A stretch of DNA of 64,000 nt from assembly GCF_000376565.1 (NCBI RefSeq), contig NZ_BARG01000034.1, positions 1 to 64,000 on the forward strand, given 5' to 3'. Below, piece after piece: positions 35,132-43,841 of the stretch. Source of the stretch: Streptomyces hokutonensis (GTDB lineage Bacteria > Actinomycetota > Actinomycetes > Streptomycetales > Streptomycetaceae). Below the pieces are notes generated by a model. That model was not told the origin of the DNA and searched no databases. It worked only from the letters and a program-made list of their open reading frames with translations. Position numbers and translations under genes: made by a program. The first letter of the stretch is position 1; every line of letters begins with the position of its first letter.

Positions 35132-36301
35132 TCAACTCGGCGTGGCGGCAAGCTGCTTGCGCCACCGCATGAACAGCCGCGGCTGGTCCATCGCGAGCAC
35201 GGCGACCGGCTGACCGCCGCACCGGTAGACGGCGAGGAAACTGCGGTCGCCCGGGGCGCCCTCCTCGACGGTCACACTGTCGGCACCGGCCGCGTGACCG
35301 GCGAACTGGATCTTCACGCCGTACTGGTCCGACCAGAAGTACGGCGGCCGGGGCACCCCCGGCTCCGCCGCCCCCCAGGACAGCAGCGCGGCCACCGCCG
35401 CGTCGGGCCGCTCCCGCGCCCCGGTCCAGTGCTCGACCCGCCGGTGCGAACCCGCCCGCGGGTCGTACCAGTTGGCACAGTCCCCTACGGCGACCACGCC
35501 GGCGACGCTGGTGCGGCCGTCCGCACCGCACTTGACGCCGTTGTCGAGCTCGACGCCGGAGCCTTCGAGCCAGTCGACGCACGGTCGCGCGCCCACTCCT
35601 ACGACGACGATGTCGGCAGGGACCGTCCGCCCGTCCTCGAGGAGCACGGCGTCGACCCGGTCCTCCCCGCTCAGCCCTTTCACCCCGGCACCGCACAACA
35701 GCCGTACGCCGTGGGCCTCGTGGAGGGCGGAGACGATGCCGCCCATGGTCTCGCCGAGGGGGCCGGCGAGGGGGGTCGGTGCCGCTTCGATCACCGTCAC
35801 GTCGAGTCCGAGGGCGTACGCGGTGGAGGCGACCTCGGCGCCGATGAAGCCGCCGCCGATCACCACCAGCCGTCCGCCCAGGGCGAGTTCGTCGCGCAGG
35901 GCGCGGGCGTCGTCCAGGGTGCGCAGGGTGTGCACGCCGGCCAGGCCGTCCGTGCCCGGCAGGTTCCGCGCCACCGCGCCGGTCGCGAGGACGACCCCGT
36001 CGGCCCGGACCTCACGGCCGTCGTCGAGGAGCAACACCCGTTCCGCGCCGTCGACTTGGAGGGCGACGGCACGGGCACCGAGCAGCCACTCGGCGCGCAG
36101 GTCCTCGTCGTCCGACTCCAGCGCGAGATCGGCCTCGCCGAGGGTGCCCGCCAGGAACTCCTTGGACAACGGCGGTCTGTCGTACGGGCGATGGGGTTCG
36201 TCGCCGATGACGACGAGCCGTCCGTCGTAGCCCTGTTTCCGCAGCGAGCGCGCCGCCGACAGCCCGGCCAGCGAGGCGCCGACCACGGCCACGGTCCTCA
36301 C
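35132..36301 (-). CDS. FAD-dependent ferredoxin reductase of the Rieske system
   Basis: 389 residues, GTG start overlapping the ferredoxin stop. BphA4-type reductase: FAD fold VVGASLAGLSAARSLR (6-21), RPPLSKEFL, NAD fold VVIGGGFIGAEVAS (about 145-158) and VVAVGDCANW near 270. C-terminal reductase domain (about 320-389). Transfers electrons from NAD(P)H to the Rieske ferredoxin. Confidence 0.93.
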   Translation of the reverse strand: MRTVAVVGASLAGLSAARSLRKQGYDGRLVVIGDEPHRPYDRPPLSKEFLAGTLGEADLALESDDEDLRAEWLLGARAVALQVDGAERVLLLDDGREVRADGVVLATGAVARNLPGTDGLAGVHTLRTLDDARALRDELALGGRLVVIGGGFIGAEVASTAYALGLDVTVIEAAPTPLAGPLGETMGGIVSALHEAHGVRLLCGAGVKGLSGEDRVDAVLLEDGRTVPADIVVVGVGARPCVDWLEGSGVELDNGVKCGADGRTSVAGVVAVGDCANWYDPRAGSHRRVEHWTGARERPDAAVAALLSWGAAEPGVPRPPYFWSDQYGVKIQFAGHAAGADSVTVEEGAPGDRSFLAVYRCGGQPVAVLAMDQPRLFMRWRKQLAATPS

Positions 36302-36660
36302 GCGGGTCCGCCGGCGAGCCGGGACGCGACGCAGGGCGGCAGGTTCGGGGCGTCCGTGGACGGCACGACGTAGATCATGCCGTCCTGGACGAGCACTTCA
36401 TGGGTACGCACCGGGCGCTTGGCCGGCGGGGCATCGACCGCTCCCGTCCGCAGGTCGAACTTCGAAGCGTGCAGCGGGCATTCCACCTCGCAGCCCTCCA
36501 GCCAGCCGTCGGCGAGCGAGGCGTCCTGGTGGGTGCACGTGTCGTCGATGGCGAAGACCTCGCCGTCGTCGGTGTGGAACACCGAAACCGGCGGATCGAT
36601 GTCGAGCCGGTAGGCCTCGCCTCGCGGCAGATCCACGAGAAGGCACGCGGGAATCATCAT
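36298..36660 (-). CDS. Rieske [2Fe-2S] ferredoxin
   Basis: 120 residues. One Rieske domain with CTHQDA (C42, H44) and CPLHAS (C61, H64). First gene of the oxygenase operon. Shuttles electrons between the reductase and the oxygenase alpha subunit. Confidence 0.93.
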   Translation of the reverse strand: MMIPACLLVDLPRGEAYRLDIDPPVSVFHTDDGEVFAIDDTCTHQDASLADGWLEGCEVECPLHASKFDLRTGAVDAPPAKRPVRTHEVLVQDGMIYVVPSTDAPNLPPCVASRLAGGPA

Positions 36661-36685
36661 GACACCTCGGTGCGTATAGCGAAAC

Positions 36686-36737
36686 GGATTGCGGTAAGCG
36701 CAACGTCAGTTTGAGGGCGCCCCCAAACCCTTGTCAA
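36686..36737 (-). promoter_or_regulatory. Promoter region of the Rieske operon
   Basis: On the minus strand TTGACA (36737-36732) is followed after 18 nt by CAAACT, a possible sigma-70-type promoter. Downstream of it is an inverted repeat TTGCG-gtaag-CGCAA (36689-36703) in a position suited to repression, a candidate IclR operator. Confidence 0.4.
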
Positions 36738-36833
36738 GGCATCCAGAGGACAGGTGAACCCCGGACTCAACGTTGCCTCTCACGCAACTTGCTGCACTAT
36801 AAGCAACTCGGCATCGACGTCGGCCCCTGTCGC

Positions 36834-37502
36834 TCAGCCCCCGTGGCCTCCGCGCAGGCGGGCCTCCCTGCGGGCGTGGGCGCGGCGGCCGGAGAGGCGC
36901 CAGAGGAGGCGGGCGGGGGCCGGGGCCTTGGTGAGGAGGGTGCGCTGTTCTTCGGGGGTCGCCACGGCCATCAGGGCGCTGAAGGCGCGCAGCAGGTGCT
37001 TCTTGTCCAGCTTCGCCAGGCTGATCTCGCCGAGTTCCTCCCATTCGGCGACGCTCAGATGCTCGGCGGCCAGCGGGAGGACGGTGTTCTCCTCCTCGTC
37101 CATGTGCGCGGTCAGCACCGAGCCCAGTTCGGTGAGTCGATCGGCGACCTGGTCGGCGAGGGGCGGTCGGGGGTCGGCGGCCAGGCCGTCCAGCGCGCTC
37201 CGCACCTCCGTGACCAGTTCTTCGAGGCGGTGGTGCTGTTCCTCCATGCGCGCGACCGCCTCGGCCCGTACTCCCGTCCGTGCCGTGAGCAGGGGCCAGA
37301 GGTACTCGTCCTCGCTGGTGTGGTGGGCCTCCAGGCCCATGAGCATGAACCGCACCGCGTCGACGACCAGCGCGGCCCGCGCGGTGTCGCCGGGGCGCAG
37401 CCCGCGCACCAGGTCCGGCAGTTCCGCGCAGGACTGCCGGAAGGTGCGGTGCACCACGACCATGTCGTGGACATCCGGTTTCGAGGTGACTACGTCGGAC
37501 AT
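36834..37502 (-). CDS. Hemerythrin-like domain protein
   Basis: 222 residues. Four-helix HHE pattern: VHDMVVVHRTF (His12, His18), GLEAHHTSEDEYLWPLL, MEEQHHRLEEL and LTAHMDEEENTVLPLA supply His/Glu/Asp ligands for a di-iron centre. The C-terminal 60 residues end in a basic tail. Cytoplasmic; oxygen, NO or iron sensing/binding is usual for the family. The LLM gene ends 8 nt away and is read first, so both may be one unit. Confidence 0.88.
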   Translation of the reverse strand: MSDVVTSKPDVHDMVVVHRTFRQSCAELPDLVRGLRPGDTARAALVVDAVRFMLMGLEAHHTSEDEYLWPLLTARTGVRAEAVARMEEQHHRLEELVTEVRSALDGLAADPRPPLADQVADRLTELGSVLTAHMDEEENTVLPLAAEHLSVAEWEELGEISLAKLDKKHLLRAFSALMAVATPEEQRTLLTKAPAPARLLWRLSGRRAHARREARLRGGHGG

Positions 37503-37510
37503 GGCGCTCC

Positions 37511-38437
37511 CTAGCCCTTGCTCAGCTGTACGTGGAATCGGTGTGCCAGGTCCGTCAGCTCGTCCGCGTTCCGCGCGGTCTGCTGCAGGTCGACTAGGAC
37601 CTCGTCGGCGCCGGCCGCGTGGGCGGCGAGCAGGTAGTCCGAGACCTGGACGACGGTTCCCCGGTACGGAACGGCGTCGGTCGGCGCGGCCTCGGCCGTC
37701 ACCGCGGGGTTGACCCGGACGACGGTGCGCAGGGCCCCGGGGTCACGTCCGGCCACCTCCGCGAACTGCCGGATCTGGCTGATGACGTAGGCGAGTTGGG
37801 GCACCGGGAGGGCGACTCCGGCCCAGCCGTCCGCGCGGCGGCCGATGCGTTCCAGCGTGGCCGGGGTGAAACCGCCCAGGAGGACCGGCGGGCGGGGGCG
37901 CTGCACGGGGAGGGTCTCGATGTGCGCGCTCGGGATGGTCCACAGCTCCCCCTTGTACTCGGCCGGGGAGCCGGACCAGACGTGTTCCAGGACGTCCAGG
38001 ATCTCCTCCAGCCGGGCTCCGCGCCCGCGCCACGGGACCCCGATGGCCTCGTACTCGTCGGACGACCAGCCGAGCCCGAACCCGACGTCGAGCCGTCCCC
38101 CGCTGAGGATGTCGACGGACACCAGCGAGCGGGCCAGCAGGAGCGGGGAGTAGAAGGGCGCGTTGAGCGTGCTGGTGCCGAGGCGGAGCCGTCGGGTGGC
38201 GTGGGCCAGGAAGGACAGGGTGACGACGGGGTCCAGGAAGGTGCGGTACTCCTCCGGTACGGGACCTCCGCCGGGATAGGCGTCCTTGGGGTGCGTGGGC
38301 ACGAGGGCCCGGTCGCCCACCCACAGGCTGTCGAAGCCGATCGCCTCGACGTCGGCGGCGAACCCGGAGAGGGTGGCGGGGTCGGCGAACAATCCGTACT
38401 GGGGAGCTCCCAGTCCGATCTTGAGCAAGTCAGTCAC
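37511..38437 (-). CDS. LLM-class (luciferase-like) F420-type oxidoreductase
   Basis: 308 residues, GTG start. TIM-barrel luciferase-like monooxygenase family: GFDSLWVGDRALVPTHPKD, RRLRLGTSTLNAPFYSP, VSVDILSGGRLDVGFGLGWS and PPVLLGGFTPATLERIGRRA. The SGGRLxxGxGxGW and the absence of an FMN-reductase partner favour coenzyme F420 as cofactor. Substrate unknown. Confidence 0.9.
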   Translation of the reverse strand: MTDLLKIGLGAPQYGLFADPATLSGFAADVEAIGFDSLWVGDRALVPTHPKDAYPGGGPVPEEYRTFLDPVVTLSFLAHATRRLRLGTSTLNAPFYSPLLLARSLVSVDILSGGRLDVGFGLGWSSDEYEAIGVPWRGRGARLEEILDVLEHVWSGSPAEYKGELWTIPSAHIETLPVQRPRPPVLLGGFTPATLERIGRRADGWAGVALPVPQLAYVISQIRQFAEVAGRDPGALRTVVRVNPAVTAEAAPTDAVPYRGTVVQVSDYLLAAHAAGADEVLVDLQQTARNADELTDLAHRFHVQLSKG

Positions 38438-38545
38438 CTGATTCGAGAAACTGGTGCGGTCCGTTCTCGGATCACCGTGCCCGACGCGGATCGACGTCCG
38501 GTCGACGCCGGGTGAAAGCGGCGTCGACCCGGCGGGCGAGCGGGC

Positions 38546-41137
38546 TCAGCGCCCCGCCGCTTCCTTCCGCAGCCGGTCGCTGACCTCGTACACGTGCTCC
38601 GCCGCGGAGATGTCGACCTCGGCCCGGTCCGAGCTCAGCGCGGTGAACAGGCGGGCCACCTCCTGAAGGAAGTAGGCCGGGCTGTTCGGGTCGTCCTCCG
38701 CGCCGGCGACCGACTCCGACTCGGAGAAGAACTCGGCGGCCTCCGCGGTCTGCCCCCGGTCCACCAGGACGACCGACAGCAGCCGGGTGGACAGGAAGTG
38801 CGTCACCCGGTCCTCGCCGTGACGCGCTCGCCGGATTCCCTCCCGCAGATCGGTCTCCGCCGCCGTCAGGTCACCGCGGATGTAGCCGAGCCAGGCCCGG
38901 ATGTGCCGGGTCTGCGCCTGCCACACCCGGTCGCCGGCCAGTTCGGCCGCCGTGACCGCCCGGTCCGTGAGGCGTTCCAGTTCCCGCTGGTGCGCGGGCC
39001 CGGCGAAGAGCCCGCTCGACACGATCACCGACAGCGCGGCGACGACGATCCGCGACGCGCCGGGAATGTCGCGCAGCACCCTGGAGAACACCGAGACCAG
39101 CAGCGTGTGTTCGGCCAGCAGCCAGGCACGCGCCTCCTCCGCGCCGGCGAACCGCAGTCCGGTCAGCGGCACGGGGAAGATGTGGACGCTGAGCGAACCG
39201 GCCTGCTCGGTCGCGCTCATGGCCTGGAGCAGGGTGGCGTGCAGGAACATCGTCAGCCGTACGAGGGCCGCCTCTCGGTCCGCCGCCGGGTCCTCGCGGT
39301 CGGCACGGCGGGCGGCGAACGCCCGTACCAGATCGTGGAACCGGTAGCGGTCGGCGGAATGCGGTTCGAGCAGACCGGCCTCCACCAGATGCTCCAGCTG
39401 GTCCTCGGTCTCCGCCTCCGGCTGGTCGAGCAGTACGGCCGCGACCGCGACCGGGAAGTCGGCGGCGTCTAGCAGCGCGCACAGACGCATCGCCCGGGCC
39501 CGCGCGGGGGCGAGGGCGCGATAGCCGACCTGGAAGGTGGCCTCCACCGAGATGCCGCCGGCCCGCAACTCGTCGAGCTGGTGCTCCTCGGCGCGCAGCC
39601 GCAGCAGCTGCGCGCCGAGCCCGCGTCCGGGACGGGCCGCCGCGCGGGCACCGATGATGCGCAGCGCCAGCGGCAACTGCCCGCAGGCGTGCACCAGTTC
39701 CAGCGCGAGGTCCGGGTCGGCGGCGATCTCGGCGTCGCCGGTGAACCGACCCAGCATGGCCACCGCCTCCTGCTGGTCGGGCACCGGCACCTCGAAGCGC
39801 GTCGCGCCCGCCGGTACGAGCGACCGGTGCCGGGTGGTGATCAGCGCGGCGTTGCCCGGTGTGCCCGGGAGCAGCGGTGTCACCTGGGCGGTGTCGTGCG
39901 CGTTGTCCAGGAGCACCAGGATCCGCCGGTCGGCGGTCAGGGTGCGGTAGGCCCCGGCGCGGGCGGTGGGCGTCGAGGGGATCGCGGCGGCGGGCATGCC
40001 GAGCGCGAGGAGGAAGTCGACCAGTACGTCGGCGGGATCGGCGGGTTGGCCGCCGTCGCCCCGCAGGTCGACGTAGAGCTGTCCGTCCGGGTAGTCGCCG
40101 CGGATGCCGTGGGCGAGGCGCAGCGCGAGCGCGGTCTTCCCCACACCGCCGATACCGCTGAGCACCGCGAGCGCGACGGCTTCCCCGCTGGGCCGCAGCG
40201 CCAGCCGGAGCCGCTCCCCCAGCCGCTCTCGCCCGACGAAGTCGCCCGGCGCCGGGGGCAGTTGCTGCGGACGGACACCGGCCGGGACCTTCTCGGCCGG
40301 GGCGGTCGTCACCTGGTCGGTGTCGGGGGCGGCGCCCGGCTCGACGGGGTCGGGCTCGGTGCCGGCGAGGACGCGGGTCTGCAACTCGCGCAGTTCCGGT
40401 CCCGGGTCCATGCCCAGTTCGGCGACCATGGTGTCGCGGGCGGCGGCGTAGACGGCCAGGGCCTCCGCCGTCCGCCCGGCGCGGTGGAGGGCGCGCATGC
40501 GGAGCGCGTACAGGTCCTCCCGCAGGGGATGGTCGGCGATCAGTGAGATCAGTTCCGTCGCCACGCGGGCGTGCTCGCCCAGTTCGTCGGCGCATCCCAG
40601 CCGCGCCACCTGGGCGTTCAGCCGCAGCTCGGCGAAGCGTCGGCGGTGCCGCTGGGCGTAGGGACCGGGCACCCCGGACAACGGCTCCCCCGACCACAGC
40701 GCCAGCGCGGCGTCGAACGCGCGCAGGGCGGGGCCGGTCTGCCGGTCGGCCCGCAGTTCCTCGCCGTCACGGATGAGCCGCTCGAAGCACAGGGCGTCGA
40801 CGGCCCGCTCCGGGATGTCGAGCCGGTATCCGCCCTGCGTGGTCTCCAGCCGGGACCGCTCCTCGCCCAGCGAGAGACGGATGCGGTACACGTACGTCTG
40901 CACCGAGCGCGCCGCGTTGCCGGGCGGTTCCTCCCACAGCGCGTCGACCAGGTCGTCGAGACCGCACTGCCGCCCTTCCGCGAGCAGCAGCCGCACCAGG
41001 ACCGCGCACTGCAGCGGACTGCCCAGATCCAGCGGACGCCCGTCGTGCCGACCGCTCAACGACCCCAGCAGCCCGAACGCGTACCCCTCCACCGCCGTTG
41101 CCACCTGCCGGATTCTAGCGGCCTGAAACCTCCTCAT
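38546..41137 (-). CDS. SARP/AfsR-family regulator with NB-ARC domain
   Basis: 863 residues. OmpR-type winged helix about 18-108, BTAD about 115-260, linker 261-295, then an NTPase (NB-ARC) with Walker A SGIGGVGKTALA (about 327-338) and Walker B RILVLLDNA (about 415-423), a winged-helix-like stretch and a C-terminal helical region with few clear TPRs. Size and order match AfsR-type pathway regulators. The winged helix begins almost at the first Met, and starts 11-15 codons later are possible. No secondary-metabolite gene set is adjacent, so its target is unclear; the polysaccharide locus is a candidate. Confidence 0.9.
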   Translation of the reverse strand: MRRFQAARIRQVATAVEGYAFGLLGSLSGRHDGRPLDLGSPLQCAVLVRLLLAEGRQCGLDDLVDALWEEPPGNAARSVQTYVYRIRLSLGEERSRLETTQGGYRLDIPERAVDALCFERLIRDGEELRADRQTGPALRAFDAALALWSGEPLSGVPGPYAQRHRRRFAELRLNAQVARLGCADELGEHARVATELISLIADHPLREDLYALRMRALHRAGRTAEALAVYAAARDTMVAELGMDPGPELRELQTRVLAGTEPDPVEPGAAPDTDQVTTAPAEKVPAGVRPQQLPPAPGDFVGRERLGERLRLALRPSGEAVALAVLSGIGGVGKTALALRLAHGIRGDYPDGQLYVDLRGDGGQPADPADVLVDFLLALGMPAAAIPSTPTARAGAYRTLTADRRILVLLDNAHDTAQVTPLLPGTPGNAALITTRHRSLVPAGATRFEVPVPDQQEAVAMLGRFTGDAEIAADPDLALELVHACGQLPLALRIIGARAAARPGRGLGAQLLRLRAEEHQLDELRAGGISVEATFQVGYRALAPARARAMRLCALLDAADFPVAVAAVLLDQPEAETEDQLEHLVEAGLLEPHSADRYRFHDLVRAFAARRADREDPAADREAALVRLTMFLHATLLQAMSATEQAGSLSVHIFPVPLTGLRFAGAEEARAWLLAEHTLLVSVFSRVLRDIPGASRIVVAALSVIVSSGLFAGPAHQRELERLTDRAVTAAELAGDRVWQAQTRHIRAWLGYIRGDLTAAETDLREGIRRARHGEDRVTHFLSTRLLSVVLVDRGQTAEAAEFFSESESVAGAEDDPNSPAYFLQEVARLFTALSSDRAEVDISAAEHVYEVSDRLRKEAAGR

Positions 41138-41206
41138 CTGCGCGTCCTCGATGCCCAGGAGTTAGGGTGCAGATGGCTCGCGAAGGGGACACGAGGGGGG
41201 CTCGCG

Positions 41207-41941
41207 TTGGATCGTGCGGCAGGAGAGGACCTGGAAGCCGGGCCGGGCGAGAGCGTGGCGCGTGCGGTGCTGCCTCCGTCGCTGGGTCCACGGCTCGGGC
41301 TGATCGGGGTGCTCGCCGCGCTGGTGGTCGTGGTGATCGGGGTGCTGTACTCCGGGCACAGCGCGCCGGGTGCGGTGGACCGGTGGATCTTCCCGCCGAC
41401 GGCGGACAGTGTGCGGGCGCCGTGGCGCCAAGTCGCCCTGGTGCTGGACTTCTTGGGGGAACCCGTGGGGTCGGCGTTGGTGATCGCGGGCTGTGTGGTG
41501 GGCTGTCTGATGTTTCGGCGGCCCCGGGCGGCCCTGCTCGTCGTCGCCGGGGCCGGGGTGACCGTGGGGACGACCACGGTGCTCAAGCATGTGGTGGGGC
41601 GGACCATCCACGGGCCCGGCAACCTGTCGTACCCGAGCGGGCACACCGCCTTCGCCACCGCGCTCGCCCTCATGGCGGCGCTGCTCGCGACGGACCGGCT
41701 CGGCCTCGGGAGGGCGGCCGGTACGTCACTCGTGCTCGGGGCGGGGCTGGTGGCCGGCGCGGTCATGGGCTGGGCGGAGGTCGGGCTGGGCGCGCACTAC
41801 CCGACCGACGCGCTCGGCGGCTGGTGCACCGCGCTGGCGGTGATTCCGGCGACCGCCTGGCTGGTCGACCGGGCGGCCGACCGGCTGGGTGACCGGCCCT
41901 CCCGCAGGACGGCCGACGCCGGTCGGCGCGAGCGCCCCTGA
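41207..41941 (+). CDS. PAP2-type membrane phosphatase
   Basis: 244 residues from TTG 41207, chosen for the GAGGGGGG just upstream. Six membrane helices. PAP2 motifs in order: LKHVVGRTIHGP (KxxxxxxR variant), SYPSGHTA and GLGAHYPTDALGG (conserved His). Likely dephosphorylates a lipid phosphate such as undecaprenyl pyrophosphate or phosphatidic acid. It converges with the polysaccharide locus; undecaprenyl-PP recycling would fit that context. Confidence 0.82.
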   Translation: MDRAAGEDLEAGPGESVARAVLPPSLGPRLGLIGVLAALVVVVIGVLYSGHSAPGAVDRWIFPPTADSVRAPWRQVALVLDFLGEPVGSALVIAGCVVGCLMFRRPRAALLVVAGAGVTVGTTTVLKHVVGRTIHGPGNLSYPSGHTAFATALALMAALLATDRLGLGRAAGTSLVLGAGLVAGAVMGWAEVGLGAHYPTDALGGWCTALAVIPATAWLVDRAADRLGDRPSRRTADAGRRERP

Positions 41942-41953
41942 CGCCACGTCACC

Positions 41954-43282
41954 TCACGCCAGGCGGCGGAACACCGGCTTCACCGCCCGCCCGGCCAGCC
42001 AGGGGGTGGGGTCGGCGGCGTCCAGTGCCTTGCGGTACACCGCGCAGGCCTGGGCCACCACGTCGACGGTGCGGTCGATGTCCTCGTCGTCGAGTGCGCT
42101 GCTCACCACGAAGGACGGGGCGAGCACTCCGCCCGCGAGGAGCCGGCGCAGGAACAGGGTGCGGTACTGCTGCGACGGTTGCAGGTTCTCGTCGAGGGTG
42201 GCGAAGACCAGGTTGCTGGCCCGGCCCCGGACGACGACGTGGTCGCCCACGCCCATGGCCTCCGCGGCGTCGCGGACTCCGGCGGCCAGCCGCTCGCCGA
42301 GGGTGTGCAGCCTCGCGGTGATGCCCTCCTCGACATAGGTGCTCTGCACGGCCATCGCGGCCGCCAGGGAGTGCGTCTCGGCGCCGTGCGTGGTGGACAG
42401 GAGGAACACCCGGTCGCCGGTGGTGTCGCGCAGCCCGCCGCGCTCCATCAGGTCGCGGCGACCGGCCAGCGCGGAGACGGCGAATCCGTTGCCCAGCGCC
42501 TTGCCGAACGTGGAGAGGTCGGGAACGACGCCGTAGAGGCCCTGGGCGCCCGCCTCGGACCAGCGGAAGCCGGTGATCATCTCGTCGAAGATCAGTACGC
42601 AGCCGTGGCGGTCGGCCAGTTGGCGCAGGCCCGCGAGGTAGCCGGGCGGGGGCTCGGTGTGGGTGGCGGGTTCGAGGATCAGGCAGGCGATCTCGTCCGG
42701 GTAGCGGGCGAGCATCTCCTCCGTGGCGGCGAGGTCGCCGTAGGGGAAGGACGCGATGAGCTCGGTGGTCGTCGACGGGATGCCGGCGGACATCGGGGTG
42801 GTGCCGATGAACCAGTCGTCGACGGAGAAGAACGGGTGGTCGGAGCAGAGGGCCACCCGTGAGCGGCCGGTGGCGGCGCGGGCGAGGCGGACCGCGGCGG
42901 AGGTGGCGTCGGAGCCGTTCTTCGCGAACTTCACCATCTCGGCGGTCGGCACGGTGGCGAGGAAGCGTTCGGCGGCCTCGACCTCCACGATGGACGGCCG
43001 GACGAAGTTGCTGCCGCGGCCGAGTTCGCGCCGCACCGCCTCGATCACGCGCGGGTGGGCGTGGCCGAGGCTGACCGACCGAAGGCCGGAGCCGTACTCG
43101 ATGTAGCGGTTGCCGTCGACGTCCCACACGTGGGCACCGCTGCCGTGGCTGATGACCGGGGCCAGGTTCTCGGGGTACTGGTCGTCGCCCTTGGCGTAGG
43201 TGTGAGCGCCCCCGGGGATCAACGCGTGCAGCCGCTCGTTGGCCGTCCGCGACAGGGGCAGGTCAAGCACTTCGGTGTCCAC
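41954..43282 (-). CDS. Class III aminotransferase (GSA aminotransferase-like)
   Basis: 442 residues, GTG start with GAGG upstream. PLP fold type I: VKFAKNGSDATSAAVRLAR, IFDEMITGFR (Asp233) and STFGKALGNG (Lys261, Schiff base). Best family match is glutamate-1-semialdehyde 2,1-aminomutase, but the gene is last in a polysaccharide operon, far from haem genes. Paralogues in such loci are thought to make amino sugars or attach/convert small amino compounds. I favour a role in the locus over haem synthesis. Confidence 0.88.
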   Translation of the reverse strand: MDTEVLDLPLSRTANERLHALIPGGAHTYAKGDDQYPENLAPVISHGSGAHVWDVDGNRYIEYGSGLRSVSLGHAHPRVIEAVRRELGRGSNFVRPSIVEVEAAERFLATVPTAEMVKFAKNGSDATSAAVRLARAATGRSRVALCSDHPFFSVDDWFIGTTPMSAGIPSTTTELIASFPYGDLAATEEMLARYPDEIACLILEPATHTEPPPGYLAGLRQLADRHGCVLIFDEMITGFRWSEAGAQGLYGVVPDLSTFGKALGNGFAVSALAGRRDLMERGGLRDTTGDRVFLLSTTHGAETHSLAAAMAVQSTYVEEGITARLHTLGERLAAGVRDAAEAMGVGDHVVVRGRASNLVFATLDENLQPSQQYRTLFLRRLLAGGVLAPSFVVSSALDDEDIDRTVDVVAQACAVYRKALDAADPTPWLAGRAVKPVFRRLA

Positions 43283-43289
43283 GAGGACC

Positions 43290-43841
43290 TCAACTTTCTC
43301 TGTGCTTCAGGACCTCGGCGAGGCTCGGCGCCTCACGGTCCCGCTGGGACATCAGTGCAACCGGCAGCGGCCAGGGAATGGCCAGCTCCGGGTCGTCGAA
43401 GGCGATGGTCACGTCCTCGGTCGGATCGTGTGGTCGGTCGATCCGGTACGAGGTGTCGGCGGTATCGGTCAGTGCTTGAAAACCGTGCCCGCAGCCCGCG
43501 GGAATGTAAAGAGTTGGTTGTGATTCTCCTGTGAGTTCAAAGGAGGTCCAATTGCGGTAGGTCGGCGAATCCGGCCGCAGATCCACGAGGACGTCGAAGA
43601 TCCGCCCGTACGAGCAGCGCACCAACTTGGCCTCACCGGCGCCGGATCGCAGATGCAGGCCGCGCACCACACCCCGGACCGAGCGGGACAGGCTGTCCTG
43701 GACGAAGGCGTCGGGGTCGATCCCCACCGAGCGGACCACGTCGGCGTCGAACGTGCGGCAGAAGAAGCCGCGTTCGTCGGTGTACGGCGTCGGCTCGAAG
43801 AGGAACGCGCCCGCGATCTCCGGGACTTCGGTGGCTTTCAT
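43290..43841 (-). CDS. RmlC-like dTDP-sugar 3,5-epimerase family protein
   Basis: 183 residues, one cupin-type jelly roll. RmlC blocks: TDERGFFCRTFD, RGVVRGLHLRSG (catalytic-region His), FDVLVDLRPDSPTY and YIPAGCGHGFQALTD. Expected to epimerise C3 and/or C5 of a 4-keto-6-deoxy NDP-sugar. Because the nucleotidyltransferase in this locus looks CDP-glucose-type, the nucleotide may be CDP. ATG overlaps the stop of the pyruvyltransferase-like gene. Confidence 0.88.
   Translation of the reverse strand: MKATEVPEIAGAFLFEPTPYTDERGFFCRTFDADVVRSVGIDPDAFVQDSLSRSVRGVVRGLHLRSGAGEAKLVRCSYGRIFDVLVDLRPDSPTYRNWTSFELTGESQPTLYIPAGCGHGFQALTDTADTSYRIDRPHDPTEDVTIAFDDPELAIPWPLPVALMSQRDREAPSLAEVLKHRES

Noticed and set aside
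38546..41137. Marker of a nearby antibiotic cluster
   Set aside because: A SARP alone is not enough; I see no PKS, NRPS, terpene synthase or lanthipeptide genes in the window.
41954..43282. Haem-pathway hemL
   Set aside because: The aminotransferase resembles HemL, but its place at the end of a polysaccharide operon with no haem genes nearby argues against it.
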